Assembly: GCA_027946555.1 (NCBI GenBank)
Contig: JAPEVC010000116.1
Span: 1 to 64,000, forward strand
Direction of reading: 5' to 3'
Length of the DNA: 64,000 nt
Origin: Gnomoniopsis sp. IMI 355080
Lineage: Eukaryota; Ascomycota; Sordariomycetes; Diaporthales; Gnomoniaceae
The notes beneath the pieces are model-generated. The model did no database searches, was not told the DNA's origin, and was given only the letters and a program-made list of their open reading frames with translations. Positions 58,401 through 64,000 of this stretch are shown here, piece by piece; the stretch's first letter is position 1, and each line of letters opens with the position of its first letter. The position numbers were made by a program, and so were the translations under genes.

Positions 58401-59653
58401 AAAGAGGCCGCAAGTCGTAGCAGAGCCTCTTCGGAGATTCCGGAGATGTTAGCGAGGTCTTCAACCTCGACAATTCAGCAGCACCCGGCTAGAGCACCTG
58501 TAGTCGAGGCAGGAGTGCAATTCTCAACTCGCCCGGATCTCATGAGTCACAGCCACTCGAGGTCCGAAGATATTCTAACACATTTCACTTCGAGTGGGAG
58601 AGGCGAAGTCAACGAAGCACGCTACACCTCTGAGCTACGTAGCACTGCCAACAAAGGTCAAGAGGGTGCCCAGGCGGTGACAAGAGCCGAGACACACATT
58701 GATCAGTACAAGCGATACGAGGCTATCAGGGCGCAGATGAACGGACTGTCGAGTCGACCTGCCTCTGTACCGGTGAATATGGGCAGCGTTACAAGTTCAT
58801 CCTTTGATCCTCCCCCGCAGCCAGTGCAGACTAGAGAGCCAGCGAACAATATGGCTCAACAAGCGCCCAATGGGTCGCACACCATGTCACCTCCGCTCAG
58901 CCAATCATCGGTGATGGTACCTGCTAGAAGCTCATCCACAACACCCACGCATGGCGTAGATTCGGGGCGCAGCACACCGAAAATTGTGGTCCCGGAGGAC
59001 ACGAGCAGGTGGAAAATAGTTCATAATGGCTCAAGCGACCCGGTGCAGCAGTCCCATACATCTGTCACCAACAAGTCCTCTTCGCCCACAACAACGAAGT
59101 CGCTGCAAGCTTCAGTACAACCACTAGTGCAACCCACTCCTCAGCTGGGCACGCCGATCCACGACAAGCAAGAGACCTTTGACGTGTCACAATTCCACGG
59201 GCCGGAAAGCATCAGCTGGGCTCGTGAAGGTCCCAACAAGCCCTTCCTACGGCTGATCACGGACCCGATGCGGAAATGGGCCGAGACGGCAAGGGAATCA
59301 AGCTTGAAGGCCAGCATTGAGCCCGCGCAGGTCCAGTGGATTGAGACGGACCACCCCGAGGGCGACAGGGACAAGCAGCGTGTGAGGCTGATGACCAAGG
59401 ATGACCACGAGGTAGTACTCATCTTTGAAACAAATTCGGCAAATGGGCGCTCTCAGAAGGCGGCGCTGCAGGGACGCAAATTTGTGTCATGGGTGAAGAG
59501 AATGAATGAGAAGGTGGAGTGGCGTGATGAGTAAGTTATCCTTCTTAACTGCTCACGAGTTTGGTGTTAATATCATCTAATAGAACAGGCAGTCGCCCTG
59601 GTAGCCAACGTGAATCTACTGTCGATGAGCGTCAGTCTATTACGGTGGGATAA
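55425..59653 (+). CDS. large coiled-coil/repeat scaffold-like protein, unknown function
   Basis: Exons 55425-55925, 55980-59530 and 59584-59653 give 1373 residues. Residues about 28-130 form a charged coiled coil (RKEQKEELERLDHHY, LRLQQDRLRQEHETKKSE). Residues about 237-371 are a degenerate tandem array of five-to-seven-residue units around SIEPRPIE, SVEQ and TIEQRQ. A basic patch SSKRPRTRERP near 450 could be a nuclear signal. A folded core spans about 486-790, opening with TIPFHEVYQDG, then WYIVRCDEH with nearby His/Cys (possible metal site), FWAPTKKWYMLIVLP, and YPVMFFDSPV. Then acidic and Ser-rich disorder, and a final globular block at about 1241-1351 (ISWAREGPNKPFLRL, VRLMTKDDHEVVLIFE). 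Intron 1 is 54 bases, in frame, and ends with TAG, so an unspliced transcript encodes only 184 residues. The third exon has an alternative acceptor nine bases on. No named domain recognised. Confidence 0.78.
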
Positions 59654-61052
59654 GGAGCAAGCAAGCAGTTGATCACTTTTGCGCGAACGTGCAGAAGAGC
59701 ACTCGCCTTACTATTGCATAGCCTTTGCTTCACATTGTTCTTTGGCGAAATACAGAGCTCTTAATGTCGTGACATTTTGTCGCATTTTACTTGGACGGAT
59801 CAACAGCCCGCCGAGCATGGAGCATTGCTGCGAGTCTGCCAGGCGTTCTGTTTGTCTTGCATTGAATGTTATTGCATCAGGGTGTTACGCGAGGGATAGC
59901 ATGGGAAAGGAAAAACGCGGTTGGCCAGTGTGGCTTGCACCCATGTGTGAATAGTACGAAGGGAATTCCCCAGTCAGCGTTGTTGTTGTACAGTCCTTAA
60001 TGCTGAAGCGGCAGAATGATAAGTGGAACCTGTGCTTGAAAGGTTGCGAGGTATCAATTTTTGCATGTGACAGTCCAGGGATGAGCCAGTCCAGCACCGC
60101 GGCTCTGCAAAGTGGCGGGCTGACTTGGATCTTCACGTTCACGTGGCCCGGGGTCCGGCTCTCCATTCCCTTTGATACCTCTTCACTCACTCACAACCTC
60201 GCATTACCCTACGAAACCCGTAAGACCGTGAACTGCTCTCGTCATTCCCACGATCGCCATCGTATTGGAGAATGCTGAGACAAGCTGCGGACACCTCCAC
60301 CATCCAACCGATGACGTCGCATTGACTCTGAAGGTCGTTGAGCTACTCTGTAAAGTGGATCGAAATTACGGAGAAGCCCCAGAGGAACCTCGTGGCAAGC
60401 TGCAGCCTTATCGAGGAGGGGCAAGTCCGAATAGGGGGACGGGTGGTCAAGGGATTTGATCCAAACCGTTGATAAATGGCTGCAATAGTGAGTATTTCTT
60501 GTATTCATTCCCATGATTCTTTGCCTTTGGGAGGGCGCATGGGGAGTATCTGGTCGAGGGTCTCGGACAAGCCGGGGCAGCCTAGGCTGTCAGGCTACCT
60601 GCGTTAAGTACCTATTTGGGCAGGCGTCATCATGCTGTGCGCAGGTTGCAGCTGCCCAACCTCGACGTCAGCGCAGCTCTGCTGCTTCACCTCCAAATGC
60701 TTTCTTCCGAGTCCCCAGTGACTAGACACGGCGTTGCGGTATAACTTAAAATGTCTTCACCCATGACATTGCTGAGAGGTCAAGCATAATGTTTGGTTCC
60801 ATCGTGTTGCGCCAAGATCTCTGAGCTTGTCCTGCTCGTTGTTTTCTCAGGCCCGACCGTGCTGCCTGTCGAAGTCGACTATCTTGACACAAAGGCACAA
60901 GGCACGAACCAGGAGCCACAACACGTCTTTCACTCCATGCGACAACAACGAATGATCCCCTCCGCCAGCACCCTTCACTCTCGTTTGGTACCTACGTAAT
61001 ACTGACCGCCTGCGTCTGTTTCCAGGACGTTCCCTGGCTCACTAATACTCAC
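59654..61052. other. intergenic, no gene seen
   Basis: Short frames, none with both an ATG and a recognised domain. Likely 3' region of the scaffold gene and promoter of the peroxin gene; CT-rich leader before 61053. Confidence 0.5.
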
Positions 61053-63270
61053 ATGTCCACCTCGCGTCGCTCCCGAGGCGATACCCTCTCGAGCTCCGCC
61101 TCCTCCGACCCCACGTCCCACAACCATGCCGACAACTTTTCCTCCTCTTTCCTCCCCGGTGGTACAACCGAGAAGCCAGTCTACGCGACTTTCTCTCCTG
61201 CAACTCTCTCCTCTGCCTCGCAGCAGCCCATCTCTGCTGCCAAGCGGCTGTCTACCATCCTCGTCCACCAAAAGAGCCCGCTACTCCTTGCCACTCCGCC
61301 GCAGGTCACTAGGGCGTTGGCATATAGCCATCCGTTCTTGCTGCCGTTAAACAAACTTGCCGGGCTGTTAACGTGGACTTCAGGGGATCCTTGGGAGAGC
61401 TTCTTGGTGTTAGCGCTCTTTTGGGCTGTCGTGCTTTATGGCGATGTCGTAATACGTTTTGCCGGCCCCTTGTTACTGGTGGTGTTGTTGATTGGGGGCA
61501 TGTATGGGAGGAGGTTCAGTCCTCTGAGCAGCAGTGGCTGGAGCGAGGACGGCGGTGCCGGAGGCGGGGTCGCGCCGGCGACGAGCAAGAACAAGAAGGG
61601 AAAGGGAAAGAGCAGCTCGAGCACCGATGATGGAGCAAGAGGAGCGCAAGAGACATCCTCTTCGCCGGCAAAACCAGTAGCGTCGGGCGCTGGAGTAGGC
61701 GCTAGCGGACAGCACAAACGCGCGGGCTCCGAGGCGACAAACACCAAGCACCAAAAGACGCTGGACGAAATTATCGAGACTTTGAAGGAGTTTACAGCAC
61801 GATGCAATATCTTGCTGGAGCCGCTGCTGGAGCTGACGGACTTCCTGAGCACGCAACGCACGGCAACAAGCGCCACCACGCGACCTGCCCTAATGAGGCT
61901 GTTCGTGCGAATATTGTTGTGTACGCCATTTTGGGTGGCTCTGACGCTACCACCTCTGCGCGTAGTTACTACTCGGAGGGTCATGCTGTGCTTTGGCACC
62001 ATTGTGCTGACATGGCACGCAAGAGTGGTCAAGGCAGCACGAACGATCCTTTGGCGAAGTGCCACCGTGCGCCGACTTGCAAACCTCGTCACGGGACTCG
62101 ACGTATCAGTTCCTAGAAAGGCCACCGCAGATGTCGAGAAGACCGCAGCCCAGCAGGCACTTGAGAAGACGCAGCGTCAGATGGGCAGTGCCAAGTTTGC
62201 TACTCGCGCGGCCTCGAGTCGTGAGTCGGAGCTTACGAAAGCCATACGAAGGCCCCGTGGAGGCAACGACGCAGGTGTGCGGTTCACGTTCATCATTTAC
62301 GAGAACCAGCGGCGATGGGTGGGGTTAGGGTGGACGAATAGCCTTTTTGCATACGAGCGAGCGGCTTGGACAGATGAGCATAATAATCCGGTACCGCCAA
62401 GGGAGAAATTTGAACTACCTGCGGTAGAGGAGGACAGCAATATGCGGTGGCGATGGGTGGACAGAAGTCGTTGGAGGGTGGATGGAGTACCGGATGAGGC
62501 GGTGGTGAATGGCGAAGGAGAAACGTGGGATTATGATGGGGAAGGTGGGAAGAATGGGTGGGTGTATTATGATAATAAGGTAAGTCCTACTCACTTCTCT
62601 GGATATATAGCCGCACTCTTTGTGGGAGTCAGACTGACAAGACGACTCATAGTGGCAAAATGGCCGCCGCGGCCAAGATGGTTGGGGACGATGGACACGC
62701 CGACGGAAGTGGTATCGTGATGCTGAGCTGGTCGAGATTGACAGCGACGAAGACGACGAAGGCACAGAGGGTACGGCAACAACAAAGAGCGAGGAATTAG
62801 TACAACCATCTGACACGCCCATACTCGACTCGGAACGAGCGCCCTCCCTCCCACCACGACCTGGAAATCCCACCCTCGCAGCCCCTTTCACCTCTACTAG
62901 TGATCCCCTCAACCTACAGGAAATCAAAGAAGAAATCGGCGAAGATCCCGACGCTGCAGACGAGAAGGCAGATGACGTCGCCTCCTTGCTGAGCACATCC
63001 TCCAAATCTACAGGGCGATTCCGGCTGCCGAGCTTGAGACGAAGGGTAACAGACAATAAACAACAGCAGCAGCAGCAGCAGAGTACGCAGATTGATAGGG
63101 ACAGCATCACAAGCAGTCCAAGGTCGGTCTCTGGTACGGAACGAAGGTCGCGGCGCACGAGCGAAGTGCACAGCGAGGACGAGGCTGCGAGTCTGGAACG
63201 GTTAGGAATCGCCAGGGCGCCAAGTGACTCTTGGGGTGTGGGAGACGAGGTTGTCATGGGGTTGGATTAG
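61053..63270 (+). CDS. Pex28-32/Pex24-type DysF peroxin
   Basis: Integral peroxisomal or ER-peroxisome contact protein of the Pex24p/Pex28-32 family, involved in controlling peroxisome size and number. Exons 61053-62579 and 62653-63270 give 714 residues; the 73-base intron is phase 0. After a Ser-rich N-terminus, the peroxin domain begins near residue 72 (KSPLLLATPPQVTRALAY) with LAGLLTWTSGDPWESFLVL and two apolar segments (VLALFWAVVLYGDVVI, LLLVVLLIGGMYG); a second apolar region lies near 290-335. The DysF pair follows: GVRFTFIIYENQRRWVGLGW at about 407-426, WVDRSRWRVDG, then across the intron GWVYYDNKWQNG and WTRRRKWYRD, the Trp/Arg-rich DysF-C signature. The tail is acidic, ends in disorder and has a seven-glutamine run (CAA plus six CAG) near residue 646. 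It is the best conserved housekeeping gene in the window. Confidence 0.92.
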
Positions 63271-64000
63271 GAGATCCTCGCCTCCGGGCGATATGTTGGT
63301 GGCATGGAGGGGTGCTGGTTTTGATCACGGCTCTGGCGTTCAGGGAGGGGAGGGAATTAGTTACTAATTTGATATTATCGATAGTGGCCGGTTTGCATAG
63401 CAGGGTGAATCATGGAATGCTTATTTTTGTGCTCGTATACACACTATAATCCTGCGGCTTTTCTGTTTATAGAGACGCATAGCAGCTTTCACCCATACTT
63501 GCATCTATTGGGGAAGGCTGTGGTAGAAGTGTTTTCCTATTATTAGTAAATTGTCTCTCTACGATCTTTACCAAGTGTTTTGTTTAAGTACAGGATGTTT
63601 CAATACTGTGGACCCTGCCCAGACAAGTACGCTGCCCAGACTCGCTGTCATGGCCTGCTTCGGTCGCTTGGCGTTTTCAACTTATTAGTACAGTCCGGTA
63701 TTGTCCAAATTCTCTACTGCGTGCCATGGCCGCTAGATTATAGCGTGACCGGAGCTACATTGCCCTTAATATCGCCTCTGTGAATTCTGAGAATAAGCAT
63801 AGCAATGAGGGTTACTGATCTTGGGGGCGGGGCTTTGGTTTGCGGGACACTTATATCCTGTTGTAACTTGCTTCTACTTTAAAGTCTGCCTTCGCGCTGT
63901 ACAACTCGCGACTGATTCCAACAGAACATAGCCGCATCTCCATCTATTTCTTTAATCCGTTCTTTAGGCCTGACAGTCCCCACTCCTTGCGACCACTTCC
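63271..64000. other. downstream intergenic, window end
   Basis: 3' region of the peroxin gene; no further gene is seen before the window ends. Frames at 63231-63449 and 63580-63783 have no domain. Confidence 0.5.

Noticed and set aside
56082..59534. Calling the 1150-codon frame as a stand-alone gene
   Set aside because: The frame continues upstream in phase to an intron acceptor at 55979 and on to the ATG at 55425, and downstream over a GTAAGT donor at 59531.

Overview
This is a nuclear window from a filamentous ascomycete (Pezizomycotina). Most genes are split by introns of about 45 to 160 bases with GT(A/G)NGT donors, CTAAC/CTGAC-like branch sites and YAG acceptors. The gene families are typical of moulds: a PTH11-type seven-helix receptor, a DUF1996 secreted protein, a GH131 glucanase, a Gcr1_C-domain regulator, a 2EXR-like protein, a DysF peroxin and Dal5-type and DHA1-type MFS carriers. 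The species cannot be named from sequence alone. All gene models below were spliced by hand with frame checked across every junction; there is no transcript support.

Layout. 0.6-6.6 kb: membrane-anchored prolyl 4-hydroxylase-like enzyme (+), Dal5-type MFS transporter (-), a small broken secreted-protein-like locus (+), and an amidase (-) that lacks its catalytic serine. 6.6-13.1 kb: gene desert. 13.1-14.2 kb: secreted GH131 glucanase. 16.4-25.3 kb: densest block, with a DHA1-type MFS carrier (+), a TDT/Mae1-Ssu1-type anion exporter (+), a 2EXR-like protein (+), a Gcr1_C-domain putative regulator (-) and a secreted bicovalent FAD oxidase (-). 27.7-29.1 kb: PTH11-like receptor. 31.8-36.7 kb: small secreted helical protein (+), membrane alpha/beta-hydrolase-like protein (-), secreted hexose-6-phosphate epimerase-like protein (+). 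39.9-40.9 kb: Ser/Pro/Arg-rich conserved-looking protein. 43.3-44.2 kb: secreted alpha/beta hydrolase. 46.5-48.0 kb: secreted DUF1996 protein (seven exons). 48.0-55.4 kb: second desert. 55.4-59.7 kb: large scaffold-like protein with a coiled coil and an Glu/Pro/Arg repeat tract. 61.1-63.3 kb: Pex28-32-type DysF peroxin.

Theme. Seven of the predicted products carry N-terminal signal sequences or signal anchors, and three are plasma-membrane carriers, so much of the window serves secretion, wall or plant-polymer handling and exchange with the environment. No tRNA, rRNA, CRISPR array or intact transposon was seen.

The most notable non-genic signal is the palindrome TACCTAGGTA, present in eight perfect copies plus many one-base variants, all perfect copies lying outside coding exons. 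Other points worth checking are the Ser-to-Gly change at the amidase nucleophile, a 54-base intron in the large scaffold gene whose retention keeps frame but adds a stop as its last codon, and an epimerase-like enzyme with a signal peptide.
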